The notes beneath the pieces were generated by a model, which had not been told where the DNA came from, did no database searches, and worked only from the letters and a program-made list of their open reading frames with translations. From Lantana camara (Eukaryota; Streptophyta; Magnoliopsida; Lamiales; Verbenaceae), in assembly GCA_037501455.1 (NCBI GenBank), contig CM074865.1:20406501-20470500 (forward strand): DNA of 64,000 bases, read 5' to 3'. Made by a program: the position numbers and the translations under genes. The first letter of the stretch is position 1; each line of letters opens with the position of its first letter. Of the stretch, positions 22,958 through 33,591 are shown one piece after another.

Positions 22958-23562
22958 CGGGAATTAGGGAAAATTTCTCAATTGTGGAGTCAATTTTTAG
23001 TTTGCTCCCCATGTTCAAAATTATTTTTGTTCACTTCTCAGATGAGAATCATAATTTTAGTTTGCTCCCCATTTTTTGTAGCACATACGACATATTGTGA
23101 AAAATATACAACATATTACGGTTTAGGTACGCGATTCTTCAGTTTTTAGTGGGTACCAACTGAGCAAAATGGAGAAAATTCGGTTGAGGTCTGAAGAGGC
23201 TCGACCAACGGGAGAGGAAGGGGAGATAGGGGAAAGAAGAGAGAAGAAAAGGGAAGGTTCTCTAGAGGATTTGCTTGGAGCTGTTCACTTTCACTTGGTC
23301 GCCTACTAACTCGCGCACAAAAAAATGTGGGCGATAGCGCCAAGGGGGAGATGGGCATCCGGGACTAAAAACTTAAGAATCGCGTACCTAAATCGTAATA
23401 TATTGTATATTTTTCATAATATGTCGTATGTGCTGTAAAAAATAGGGAGCAAACTAAAATTATGATTCTCATCTGGGAAGTGAACAAAAATAATTTTGAA
23501 CATAAGGAGCAAACTAAATTTTTTTCAACTCATTGAGAGTTTTAAAAAAAGACCCCAATATC
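22958..23562. mobile_element. Mutator-like element with captured GC-rich sequence
   Basis: Inverted repeats of about 190 bp (about 22965-23155 and 23365-23555) share GTTTGCTCC, CAGATGAGAATCATAATTTTAG, ACATACGACATATT and GGTTTAGGTACGCGATTCTT-type strings. Flanking 10-bp repeats TTTAATATAC (22948-22957 and 23563-23572) fit Mutator-like duplications. The termini begin CGGGAATT, like the elements at 18105 (CGGGGAATT) and 23946 (CGGATAATT). The ~210-bp core (23155-23365) is clearly more GC-rich and unrelated to the repeats. Confidence 0.7.
23146..23358 (-). other. Unidentified insert inside the Mutator-like element (70-codon open frame)
   Basis: The core between the inverted repeats is open for 70 codons on the minus strand (MPISPLALSPTFFCARVSRR...), rich in Pro, Ser and Leu. 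I recognise no family. It may be a captured piece of a host gene or 5' UTR, or chance. The frame begins inside one inverted repeat and I would not call it a gene. Confidence 0.35.
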
Positions 23563-23572
23563 TTTAATATAC

Positions 23573-23936
23573 TAATTTTTGAAATATGATCCTGACGTGT
23601 TTATGTATTGTATTGAAAATTTATATTGAGTATTGGTGATTTGATTTTTTTTTTTTAAATTTTTGTATAATCCATTCTTAACATTATTTTTATGCCTTAC
23701 ATGGTAAATCTAGAAAAAAAAAATAGGTCCAATCAAACAATAAATATAATATATTTATAATTTATTCGATAGATTTTCAACCCAATAAAATATATGTTAC
23801 AATATCAAATGAACATTTACAAATTAATGAGACAGAATATTAATGAACTATGGCGACAAAAAATACTAAAAAATCATTACAAAAAGAATTAGTTTATTTT
23901 TAAAATAAAATACTCTATGAAAAGATTTAGTTGCAA
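23573..23936. other. Short AT-rich spacer
   Basis: No gene or repeat recognised between the two related inverted-repeat elements. Confidence 0.5.
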
Positions 23937-23945
23937 TAATAGAAT

Positions 23946-24332
23946 CGGATAATTCCTCAAAAATCCCCAAGTGTAAACTGAATTTCCTTTTCACTCCCCC
24001 ATTTTGAAAAAGTTCCTGTTCACTCCCCAATTGAAAAACAAAATTTCTTTTCACTCCCCAAGGTTGTATAATAATTCAGGAATTGCGTATAATTTTTAGG
24101 GAATTGCGTATAAAAATCCCGAAATCTCGTATATACGAGATTCCGGGATTTTTATACGCAATTCCCTAAAAAATATACGCAATTCCTAAAGACAATGTAC
24201 GAACATGTACTATTTGTGGGGACTTAAAAGGAATTTTGTTTTTCAATTGGGGATTGAATGGGAATTTTTTCAAAATTGGGGACCTAAAAAGAATTTTTTC
24301 AACTTTTTGGTACTATTCAAAGATTTTCACTG
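23946..24332. mobile_element. Fold-back element related to the two Mutator-like elements
   Basis: A 387-bp element that is almost wholly an inverted repeat. The arms share TTCACTCCCC/GGGGA..GAA-type motifs, and the core (about 24078-24187) is a near-perfect hairpin containing GGAATTGCGTATA, AAATCCCG and CGTATATACG at its centre. It starts CGGATAATTCC. Flanks TAATAGAAT (23937-23945) and TGATAGAAT (24331-24339) match 8 of 9. It lies about 200 bp upstream of the AHL start codon and 80 bp upstream of its TATA region. Confidence 0.65.
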
Positions 24333-24412
24333 ATAGAATTTGGGAGGCGATCCAAAGCTAGTTGTCTTTTTCTGGAATCGTCGTCGTTTATCCTTCTTCT
24401 CTCATATTTTTC

Positions 24413-24430
24413 TATATATATATATATAAA
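24413..24430 (+). promoter_or_regulatory. TATA region of the AHL gene
   Basis: A (TA)n run ending TATAAA (24425-24430) lies about 105 bp upstream of the ATG at 24533, a normal distance for a plant core promoter plus short 5' UTR. Confidence 0.55.
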
Positions 24431-24532
24431 TAATATTATATATTATTATATTATCCAAGCATCCATATCTCATATCTATCTCCATCCCCATAAACAAACA
24501 TTATTACAAAAGAAAAAGAAAAACTAGAAACA

Positions 24533-25417
24533 ATGAAAAGAGAATTCCGAGACGAAAATCATCATCACAACTCTTCTTCCAACGCCATGCTCCCCAATCT
24601 CCACCACCAATCCCACAAATTCCACCTCCATTCGCCGCCGCACCTCCGCCACTCCGCCACCGCTTCCGACGAAATCGACAGCCACAGCCAAAGCCCATCC
24701 AAACCAAATCACGCCAAAGACAACAACGCCGCCTCTTTCCCCCCTCCTCCGCCGCAGCCCAGCAGCGATGGCGCCACCATCGAAGTCGTCCGTCGCCCCC
24801 GCGGCCGCCCTCCCGGCTCAAAAAACAAGCCTAAACCACCGGTAATCATAACCAGGGACGCATCGGAGCAGCCGTCGATGAGCCCTTACGTCCTCGAGCT
24901 CCCCGCCGGCGTCGACGTCGTCGAATCCACCGCCCGCTTCTGCCGGAAAAGGAACATAGGCCTCTGCGTTCTCAACGGGAACGGACTCGTTTCCAACGTC
25001 ACGCTGAAGCAGCCCTCCACCACCCCCGGCGCCACCGTCACCTTCCACGGCCGTTTCGATATCTTGTCCCTCTCCGCCACCATTCTCCCGCCGGGAGCCG
25101 CGGCGGCGGGGAATGCGCCGTTCACTATTTCCCTGGCGGGGCCGCAGGGGCAGGTGGTGGGGGGTGTAGTGGTGGGTCCGTTGGTAGCCGCGGGGACCAT
25201 TTATCTCATCGCCGCCACTTTCAACAACCCCTCGTTCGACAGGCTACCATCAACCCCGGATCACGAGGACTCCTCCGCCAGAGACGGCGAAGGCGAGTCG
25301 CCTCAGACGGTTTCCGGCGGAGGCAGCGGAGGCGCAGCTCCTATCTACAGTTATCAGCCTGCCGATGTCATATGGGCGCCCACCGCCAGACAGCCGCAGC
25401 AAGCGCCGCCATACTGA
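24533..25417 (+). CDS. AHL: AT-hook motif nuclear-localized (AHL) protein
   Basis: A single-exon gene of 294 codons, typical in size for the intronless (clade A, type I) AHL family. Residues 1-60 are His/Ser-rich. An AT-hook with core RGRPP (90-94) and the type-I extension GSKNK binds the minor groove of AT-rich DNA. The PPC/DUF296 domain spans about 116-240 and contains GRFDILSLSA (173-182), the conserved region by which AHL proteins trimerise and contact other nuclear factors. A flexible acidic, Gly/Ser-rich and Gln/Pro tail ends QAPPY. In Arabidopsis such proteins repress growth and flowering genes; the specific role here is unknown. The coding region is GC-rich against AT-rich flanks. The first ATG in frame follows a purine-rich leader (AGAAACAATG). 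The frame is intact, and this is the best candidate for a functional gene in the window. Confidence 0.96.
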   Translation: MKREFRDENHHHNSSSNAMLPNLHHQSHKFHLHSPPHLRHSATASDEIDSHSQSPSKPNHAKDNNAASFPPPPPQPSSDGATIEVVRRPRGRPPGSKNKPKPPVIITRDASEQPSMSPYVLELPAGVDVVESTARFCRKRNIGLCVLNGNGLVSNVTLKQPSTTPGATVTFHGRFDILSLSATILPPGAAAAGNAPFTISLAGPQGQVVGGVVVGPLVAAGTIYLIAATFNNPSFDRLPSTPDHEDSSARDGEGESPQTVSGGGSGGAAPIYSYQPADVIWAPTARQPQQAPPY

Positions 25418-26718
25418 TCTTGTTCCGCCGCCCATGACTGTCGATGATGAGTTGATACTTGTTGCTATAGCCCAGTTTTTTTCTTTTTAATTACATTTTA
25501 TTGTTTGCTTTGATTTAGTTAATATTGTAGTACTTTATTTAAGTTGCTAACATTTTTGCCTGCTTTTTATTAATTTAGTTTTTAGCTACAGAGAAGAGCA
25601 ATGGATACTCATGCTGGTAATTTATCTCTTCTTTGTTTTCTTTTCAGTTTCAATTTCGTAATTTTTTCATTGGACTATTTTTATGAAAAAAGTCACTCAA
25701 AAGAGATTTTGATCAAATGCTAAATAAATAAATTATTATAAATTTTAGATTAATAAACCATAATGTTTATATGGATTGGAATTGAAATTCATAAAAGGTT
25801 TGCAAGTTGCAATTCTTTTTGTTTTTTGCTTTTGTATAGACGTCTCTACATTGTTCTTTTAAAAAGATTGATTTGATATTGTATCTTCATTTATATGACT
25901 ATTTATAATTACGTTGAGTTTGATTTTCATATTTCTTGGAGCATGCAGAAGATTTGGAAACTTTACATTGTTATGAGGGCGGATTGTAGTTTGAATTCAC
26001 TTTTCGATTAAGTTAGTATAATGAATTGATATAGTATAATCAAAAGTTTTACAGTGAATATAGCATAATTTTCGTTGAATTAGTATAACAAAGAGTTACG
26101 GTGTAACCAATTAGATGTTAAATGTAGTAGATATAATTGATCTCCAAACGGTTGAGTATTATTGTAGAATTTTTTTCAGGAAATTTATAATGTCAATTGG
26201 TAGAAGGGTTTAATTTTGCCGGCGAGATAATATCGAAATGAAAACACGAGAAATATCTTTCGCTGGGATTTCGAGATTTCTTGATCATTTTCTTTTCATG
26301 ACATTTGTTCCGACTGCATGCAAATTCATACGCTTCAACTATTGAAAACCTACACACGGCTGCACACGTCCGTTTATTTTATGATAACATAATTTTAAAA
26401 CTTCTATCCAGGTATTCACGGTTAATGCGTTTTCAATTGAAATAGAATATTAATTATCATAGTTGATTAACTATTTGAAATAGGTAATGCGTTTTCAATT
26501 GAACGAGAAGATTAATTATTATAGTCGACTCGTTATTTGAAGTGTTCAGCATCGGTCCAGAAAACTAACCTGTGTAATTGTTTTCCACTATGATTATATA
26601 CAACAATTTTAATTTCTTTTGTTTAGGTGTGTTGTAGTGTTTGAATAACCTACAATTCGATGAGGATATTCAAGAACTCAACTATCAATGTATTCGTTAA
26701 TAAATGTTATTGTTTTTT
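25418..26718. other. 3' flank of AHL and intergenic stretch
   Basis: T-rich sequence after the stop codon is consistent with a 3' UTR and terminator but no poly(A) site can be fixed. No second gene is seen. Confidence 0.5.
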
Positions 26719-26970
26719 GGGTTAATTTTTGTTTGTATCCATTTTTTGGGGTATTTTGCATTTTCAGTCTCTGAATTTTTAAATATTAGTATCCGGTCTT
26801 TGAACTTTGTTGTATTTAAGTGGTTAATTTTGACGTGTCATTTTTTTTATTGATCGGGGACATTTAAGAATAATAAAATTTAAAAATAGAATATTAAAAT
26901 ATAAAAATTTAAAATTGAGTATTAAAGTGTAAAATTCTCGAAAAATTGGGATATAAATAAAGATTAATTC
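26719..26970. repeat. MITE with terminal inverted repeats
   Basis: The left end (GGGTTAATTTTTGTTTG...TTTTGCATTTTCAG) and the reverse complement of the right end (GAATTAATCTTTATTTATA...TTTTACACTTTA) match over about 55 bp. It resembles the termini of the element at 32821 (GGGTTAATCCC). No clean target duplication seen. Confidence 0.5.
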
Positions 26971-27229
26971 TTATTTTGTTTTATAAATTCCTGAATAATA
27001 TTTTATTAATTATTATCCCAATTATGGTGTATAGTGGAGCAGTACCTACCGAATGCCCCAATTTATTGTTATTTATGAGAATTACATTATAATATTATTT
27101 TAACATCGGTGATACAAAATTTGAAAGGGAAAAAGTAGTGTAGTCAGGCTTTATTTAATTCCAGAGGATTGCTTGAGAACCTGGAGGGTGGTAATAATTA
27201 ATCTCATAATAAATAAACATATTTTGGGC

Positions 27230-27590
27230 AGCTGCGGTGGAAGCTTTTCTGAAACAGCTTCTGCTTTTTTCTGGAGATAAGACTTGAGAGTAAATTTTGC
27301 AGCAGAAGCAGACTCTGCAGAGGCACCACACCTCTTCGTTTAATGGAACTGCATTTGATCGATCTCTTTTCTCGTGCTCTCTCCGATCGACGGTTGGGAA
27401 ACTGTGGGTGTCTTCGTGGGACCCACTGTGTGGGGTTTGGTGTAGTGGACCTCACGCGTCTAAGCGAAGTCCCCAGCCTTATCTTTCCAGCCATCGCCGC
27501 GCCGAAACAAGTTGTACTTTGCTTTGTCTTGTCCGGCCCATGCTTTATCCAAGCTTTTCTTTCGGGGGTTTATTCTTGTTTAGTTAATTA
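27230..27590. other. GC-richer island without a recognised gene
   Basis: The segment contains inverted AGCTTCTG/CAGAAGC motifs near 27240-27310, then about 280 bp of mixed composition open in short frames on both strands. No domain or splice pattern was identified. It could be a decayed gene fragment or a captured exon. Confidence 0.35.
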
Positions 27591-27837
27591 ACCCATAGTT
27601 TAGCGTGGGAGGGATGGTTAGCGGGGTAACTGGTGGGATTGGATTGGGTGGATTAAAGTTGGGTATTGAAACGAATAACGATGTGTTCGACTTAGTGAAG
27701 CTAAAAAATTAGCTAGAATTATTAAGCCCTTGCCTATTAAACATTATATCTTTGAAAATTTGATTAAGATATATATATAAATGAGTAATAAAATAAGTTA
27801 GAATCCCAAATTGGAGAATATATTTTGGATTCTGATT

Positions 27838-28130
27838 ATAGTAAAGATGTTAAATGGGTTGGGTTAGGCTGACCCAATCCAGATCCGTGTAAACCACTAC
27901 TGTAGCAGGTAGGGTTGACCTAGGATCATTTTGAAGTGGACCGATCTTGGGTTGGGTTTTTTTTTGTTAAATTGGGGTAGCCCAACTCGACCCACAAACC
28001 CCCTAAAGATGAGTGGGGCTGGGCTTGGGCTGTTTCTAACAAGTTGGGCTTAGTGGGTCTACCGAGTTTGATTTATTGAATTTGATTGGTTTGGTTAATG
28101 GAACTATTTTTTTTTTTTTAAAGTTTGTTG
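27838..28130. repeat. Unclassified interspersed repeat fragment
   Basis: Multiple GGGTTGGGTT, GGCTGACCCAA and CCCAACTCGACCCA strings in direct and inverted order, a style common in subterminal regions of plant DNA transposons. It is cut by the copia LTR at 28300 or degraded before it. Confidence 0.4.
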
Positions 28131-28299
28131 TTATATTAAAATTTAATATATTTTTATTTTATATTAATAATACTTAATATTTTTTTATATTTATAAATTT
28201 TAACATTCTTTCTTTTCTAAATTATTATTTCAGTAAACTTTTTAAGTAAGCTTTGCCGTTACATTCTAGTAAATTTTTTAAGTTATCGTTATATATACG

Positions 28300-28647
28300 T
28301 GTAGGAACATATAATCGGACTAACCTTTTACGAAAACGAATTCGGATTCGATTGTCGCTTTATGCCCACTGTAACCTCAACTGCAATCTTGAAGGTGGCT
28401 ACTAGAGTCACCGTGTTTCCACGCTCCAAATCTCTAGTCTCCGGATGATGGACTACGTAGGAGAGAACTCTGTTATTTGAGTATGTTGTATATCGTGTAT
28501 CAGTTATCTCACAGATAACCCTTGTATATATAGGATAGAATTAGAGTTACATAAACTCTATTCTTATGGGCTTGTCATAGGCCCACATCAGTTACTTAAA
28601 CTGATTCCTATTATTTAGGGATGTGGTCGGACCCACTTTTAACTACA
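28300..28647 (-). repeat. LTR of the truncated copia element (348 bp)
   Basis: In the minus orientation it starts TGTAGTTAAAAGTGGG after a GAGTGGGAG purine tract and ends GTTCCTACA. It contains CCTATATATACAAGG (TATA at 28525-28532). The length is typical for copia LTRs. Confidence 0.75.
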
Positions 28648-28658
28648 GCTCCCACTCG

Positions 28659-29675
28659 GCCACATAAGCCACTTAATTATACAAAATAATTTTATAAGAA
28701 TACCTCTCCTACGTTTCATACAAGAAATGGGGTGTGCGACCAAAAAGTAACAATAAATGTTATATTAAGTCATCATCCAACTAACATAACATTTTCGCAT
28801 CTACGATACCTCAAATCATTTGAGTCGTCACCAATAGCATACAATGTCCCTTTATGCCATATCGATATTATATGACTATAACGCATATAGTCGCCCGGGC
28901 TAATACGGTGAAGACAAAATGATTGTTCCCTGGACACTACGACAATACATCTTAGCTCGATTGCTTTCCTATTGTGCACCTTTGGACTGTATAGATCTTA
29001 GTCCTTGGAAAAACACAATAAAGTAGCATCATCAAACTTCGATTTCAAGTCTCAGTTCTAGGTCGAAGAGCATCGGTCATATGGACACACAAGTCCGCAA
29101 GGTCACACAGTGACAAAAGAAGGGAATCGATTGTCACCCTTTGTAACGGTTGTCAAAGAGCACACACAGTATGATATGTGTGTCATGGCATAACTCCCAG
29201 TAAGGTAAGCATGTCACGTATATATGCCATGTGAATTCATAGTCTAGATTTTTACTCAAAAATCTAACTTGAACCTCTCGATCAAACACACTCAGTGTTC
29301 ATCTACCGTTCTGAATTCGACTTTAAGGCTTTAATATGAAAATGCAAAATTCCATACTCGACTCATCTAGAGTCTCATCTTAGACTTACTAAGGCGACTA
29401 CTAAGTTTATCATTATTATCCTTATAGCACAAGTAAGATAATATTTCAATGTGACACACACATAGTGTTAACATGGTTCAGTCTCATCCTGATCGCGACT
29501 CATGCATCAAGGCGATTACTCGTGTGACAGAGTAAATCAAAAGCCTCATGACTATTTTATGTGCCTAATAAAACAATTGTGTACGCAAAAGCATTGGTCA
29601 AGAAATAACGATTTCATTTCAATAATGCTCAACACAAATAAAAAGTCCAGTACATAATAAAATTGATCCAACGAG
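28659..29675 (-). other. Untranslated region between copia RNase H and LTR
   Basis: About 1 kb without long open frames or retroelement motifs. It is unusually long for a copia 3' untranslated stretch and may contain a further insertion I cannot delimit. Confidence 0.5.
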
Positions 29676-30209
29676 CTAAATCCTTCGCAATCCTAGGCTT
29701 AACATGTAAGCTTTAAAAGCATCCCTAGGAATAGGTTTAGTAAATGGATCAGCAATCATTTTATTAGTGGATATATACTTAAAGACAACTTCATTCTTCT
29801 GTATGGCGTTTCGTACGAAATGATAACGCCTCTTGATATGCTTGGTCTTTCGATGGAATTTCGGATCCTTGCCGAATTGGATGACAGCCGTATTATCACA
29901 TCTTATTTCTGTATGTTCATCAACCCCCGAGGTGAGATTGAGGTCCTTTAGAAACTCTTTCAGCCAAACTGCCTCTTGCGTGGCAAGACAACATGCAACA
30001 TACTCTGCTTCCATGGTTGATAAGGCTATGCAGTCTTGCTTCTTACTGCACCACGATACGGCTCCTCCACTAGGGATGAAAACGTATCCGGAGGTGTACT
30101 TAGATTCATCTACATCACCTCCCCAATCAGCATCCAAATACTCCTTCAGTCTCAAGTCCCCACCTTGATAGCAAAGGACTAAGTCAATGGTACCGCGAAG
30201 GTATCGCAT
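29676..30209 (-). pseudogene. Copia RNase H domain
   Basis: A 177-codon segment with the copia RNase H signature: YLDADWGG, TSGYVF, SWCSKKQ, ALSTMEAEYVA (catalytic E), RCDNTAVI, and HIKRRYHFVR near the end, followed by ADPFTKP. It is preceded by an in-frame stop (TAG, codon before 30226) relative to the RT part. It belongs to the truncated copia pol on the minus strand. Confidence 0.9.
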
Positions 30210-30965
30210 GATTCTCTTGACCGCTTGCTAATGAGCAGGTCCTGGGTTACTTTGGTAACGACTCACCAAACCAACTGCAAAACAGATGTCAGGCCTTGTA
30301 CATAACATGGCATACATCAAGCTCCGTACGGCACTAGCAAAAGGAACATTGCTCATTTGCTCTTTTTCTTTATCTGTTTTAGGGCATTGATCAAGGCTTA
30401 AGGTCAGACCCCTTCTCAACTGGGGTATCAACGGGTTTGGAATAATGCATTCGAAAGCGTTCCAAGATTTTCTTAATGTAAGTTTCTTGAGACAAACCAA
30501 GAAGTTTCTTAGAACGATTTCTCATTATTTCAACGCCAAGGACATACCTTGCCTCACCCATATCCTTCATCTCAAAGACAGAAGATAGCCACTGCTTAGT
30601 AGCATTAATCATCTCCATGTTGTTCCCAGCCAAAAGAATGTCGTCAACATACAGAGAAAGAAACATAATCCCTTCTGTAGTTTTCTTGACATATACACAA
30701 TGGTCTTCATCTACCATATTCAAGCCAAACTCAGAAATGGCTTCATGGAATCTGAAGTACCATGATCTGGAAGACTGCTTTAGACTATATATGGATCTCT
30801 GTAGATGACAAACTTTGTCTTCTTGACCTTTTGATACAAAACCAATAGGTTGATCCATATAAATCTCTTCCTCAAGGTTACCATTGAGGAAAGCAGTCTT
30901 TACGTCCATTTGGAATAATTCTAAGTCCAAATGGGCAACCAGGGCTAGCAGTGGGCGAATAGTCC
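30210..30965 (-). pseudogene. Copia reverse transcriptase, partial
   Basis: Reads LLALVAHLDLELFQMDVKT, AFLNGNLEEEIYM, SIYSLKQSSRSWY, and the catalytic YVDDILLAGN box, with GLSQETYI and the palm/thumb continuing to MYAMLCTRPDI. Two overlapping frames (30391-30930 and 30228-30500) show a frameshift near 30400-30500. The N-terminal RT motifs and everything upstream are absent, so it cannot be active. Confidence 0.9.
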
Positions 30966-30969
30966 GTTT

Positions 30970-32239
30970 GCTCCCTTTGTTCCCGTTGCTTCCCGGAGGT
31001 GAGGTTTCTTTCTTTTAGTTATTATGACCTACAACCCTATATGTGATTTCAAGCCCGCATGTGACCTATACGTATATATATACTTAGATACGTGTTCGAT
31101 ATGTAATTTGTGGGAATTGGCCTTTTTGTTATAAAACGTTTGAAAACGATTTTATGTATAAGTAAGTTATTTTCGTTCTTTCGTTTTGAAAAGGGTTGGT
31201 GTGCGTGTGTGATAAGCTTTTCGTGTTAAGTATAAGCTTTGTGAGTTGTGTGTGTGAGTTCTGTGATCTGTGTGTGGGCCCCGGAGAAGTGGTATGTGAT
31301 CTCGGGTCGGCCATGGGGTCGCCGGGCTCTCTCATCAACACGACTCCATTTACGGGAGACTTAGTTCTCCTATGCCGACGGAGCACTTTAAGGTTGGCCG
31401 TCGAAGGAACCGGGCGGGATCCTCCGGTTCACAAGTTTCGTTCTGTAGAGGGTTGAGAGGGGCACCTCTCTTCCCCAATGGTGTAAAGGTGGGATTGTTT
31501 TATGAGTTTTGCTTTGGTTTGAGTAAGTGTGTGAGAACTCGTTCTCGCCGTGTTGTTACGTTTGTGTTTTACTTTTGTATCCGATACAATTGGTGAAATG
31601 GGGTGGACTTATAACTTCTAAAACTTGGTTGACTTTGGCCTTCGGCCCTACACCTTTCTTCATTTATATATATAGTATCACGGGTTGCAACCTTTACGTA
31701 TGTGTGCGTGTGTAGCCCCCTCACCAGTCTCTAGGACTGACCCTCGCTGCTTCTTTCCTTTTTCCCTTTTTTGTTTTGAGCTTTGCAGGTGCTCGGTTGG
31801 GAGTTTGGCTAGGCGGCTGTCGTTTTTCGAGTCTTGGGAGTTATTCGAGTCGTTGTAGAGTCCTTGCATTCGCATATTTACTTTCCCGCTTTGGTACTAT
31901 GTATATTTGGTACTACGTATAAATAATTATGAGCTATGTTCTGTAATTTGAAGCTTGAATATTTCTATTGGCCCGGGGTGGGCAAAGCTTGTTGCAATAT
32001 GTATATCTTGTTTTAAACTTATATGCCTGTAATTGGTTATGTTATGTGATCCTGTAGCTTTCGCACTTTCGATTCATTTTGTTGCGCACTCTGTTCAGGG
32101 TCTAGACCGCCTAGCCTAGAGGTGAATTTTGTTTGTCACCCGTTCGCCATGGTTCAATGCAGGAGCGGAGTTCCCATTTTGTTACCCGTATTGGGCTATG
32201 GTGTGGGGGATGTGACGCCCTCCGTTCCGGGGTGTTACA
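30970..32239 (+). repeat. 5'-truncated Tekay-like LTR
   Basis: It ends GGGGGATGTGACGCCC...GGGGTGTTACA, the LTR end style of the Tekay-type element at 63.1 kb. Internal stretches correspond, in inverse orientation, to the LTR at 57.0-59.4 kb (GTGGGCCCCGGAGAAGTGG, CCTCGCTGCTTCTTTCC, TTTTGAGCTTTGCAGGT). The start is missing at the copia junction. No internal element sequence or primer site follows, so it is a solo or decayed copy. The short open frames are incidental. Confidence 0.7.
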
Positions 32240-32811
32240 ATTGCATTTCATTTAATATATGCCGACTTCATTGGAATTTATGAAGTTTGGGACCGAAGTC
32301 TGGGACAACAATTGCTTTAGTATAAGGCTATAAGTAGTTTGGATAATATTATTTAAAATAATTAACTAAGAGATGCTCCTGTAAAAGATCTCCAAGAAAT
32401 ATCCATATTGCACCCCTGTAATATACAAAATTTTAATAAATCTTTCTGAAAAATAAAAATTATCTTAGAACCATCTTTTATTTTCTTAAAACAAACAAAA
32501 AATTATAAATGAACACATAATTAAAATGAAATGAATTAATCCTTTTCTAATTGTGTAACTATTTTCTGCGCGACTTAAAATTAGAAACGTAAGTGAATTT
32601 CTAGTTGATAGCCAAAATTTGACTTCAAATTTGTAGAAGAGACCAAAAAAAGAGGAGACAGTGTTCAAAATTTTAAAAAATAAAAAGTGACTTTTATCTA
32701 ATTTCTATTTTCTCGAAAGATAGATTCAAATTTAAATATATCACTGTGAAGTAAATTGCTATTAACTCTCTCTCCCATTCTCTCCCTTTCTCTCTCTATC
32801 TCTCCCCGTAA
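32240..32811. other. AT-rich intergenic stretch
   Basis: No gene seen; ends in a CT-rich microsatellite (about 32767-32806). Confidence 0.5.
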
Positions 32812-32820
32812 TATTTTAAA

Positions 32821-33343
32821 GGGTTAATCCCAAACAACCCTCTGTCCTTTGGGGGGTTTTGCACTTTCCTCCTTATTCTTTAAATTTTAGTAATTTTCCA
32901 CCTAACCTTTGAAAAATATCACACTTAACCTTTTTTAACAAATTTTAACAAAGTAAATCTGTATAAATTTGATTTCAAATGTGTTGATATTATATATCAA
33001 ATTGAAACTCTCGATGCAAGGAACATAACAATGGTCTTCAAAACAAAATCCGACAATCGACGAAACACAAATCATCAGTCAAAGACGGCGCACGATGAAC
33101 GAAGTTTTTGGCGGCTAATAGGGTTGAGCGGGTATGGGCTTTCTTCTCCTTGGAGAGACGAACACGATGGCGATGGTCTTGAAGTTTGGGTCTCCATAAC
33201 AGAGGAGAAATCGACAGTTAAAGTTTGTTCAAATGGTTAAGTGTGATATTTTTCAAAGGTTAGAGGAGAAATTACGAAAATTCAAAGAATAGGGAGAAAT
33301 TTGCAAAAAAACCCAAAGGATAGGGGGTGTCTCAGATTATCCC
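32821..33343. mobile_element. Mutator-like (Pack-MULE-type) element with unidentified insert
   Basis: The termini GGGTTAATCCCAAACA and, reversed, GGGATAATCTGAGACA begin inverted repeats of about 120 bp (32821-32945 and 33233-33343). Shared strings include CCTTTG, TTTGCA, ATTCTTT, TAACCTTTGAAAAATATCACACTTAA. The element is flanked by perfect 9-bp repeats TATTTTAAA (32812-32820 and 33344-33352), as expected of Mutator-like elements. The ~285-bp core is GC-richer and unlike the repeats. Confidence 0.8.
33031..33240. other. Unidentified captured core of the 32.8-kb Mutator-like element
   Basis: The core is open for 69 codons on + (MVFKTKSDNRRNTNHQSK...) and partly open on -. Neither reading resembles a family I know. 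The composition suggests a host gene fragment. I do not claim that it is translated. Confidence 0.35.
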
Positions 33344-33591
33344 TATTTTAAATTTTAACTCGTACGCTCTCACTCTCATTGTAAAAATTGTTCTGTCTTA
33401 TTACAAATTTAATCAAAGAGTATATATGATCCATGATAGAGTAATCCGGGAAAAGAAAGGAATAATATACATTAATTAATGCTTAATTAATTATGGATAC
33501 ATTTGGTCATTAATTAATGCTAGATTATTAATTAATTATTGATTCACATGTTAAGTTTTTTGGTGAGTTTGGTCATTAATTAATGAACTAT

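Larger units (their letters stand above)
28300..30965 (-). mobile_element. 5'-truncated Ty1/copia retrotransposon
   Basis: The 3' part of a copia element on the minus strand: RT and RNase H of pol, about 1 kb of untranslated sequence, a polypurine tract (28648-28658) and one LTR (28300-28647). Gag, protease, integrase and the 5' LTR are missing. Homology stops near 30965, where Tekay-like LTR sequence begins. Confidence 0.85.
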
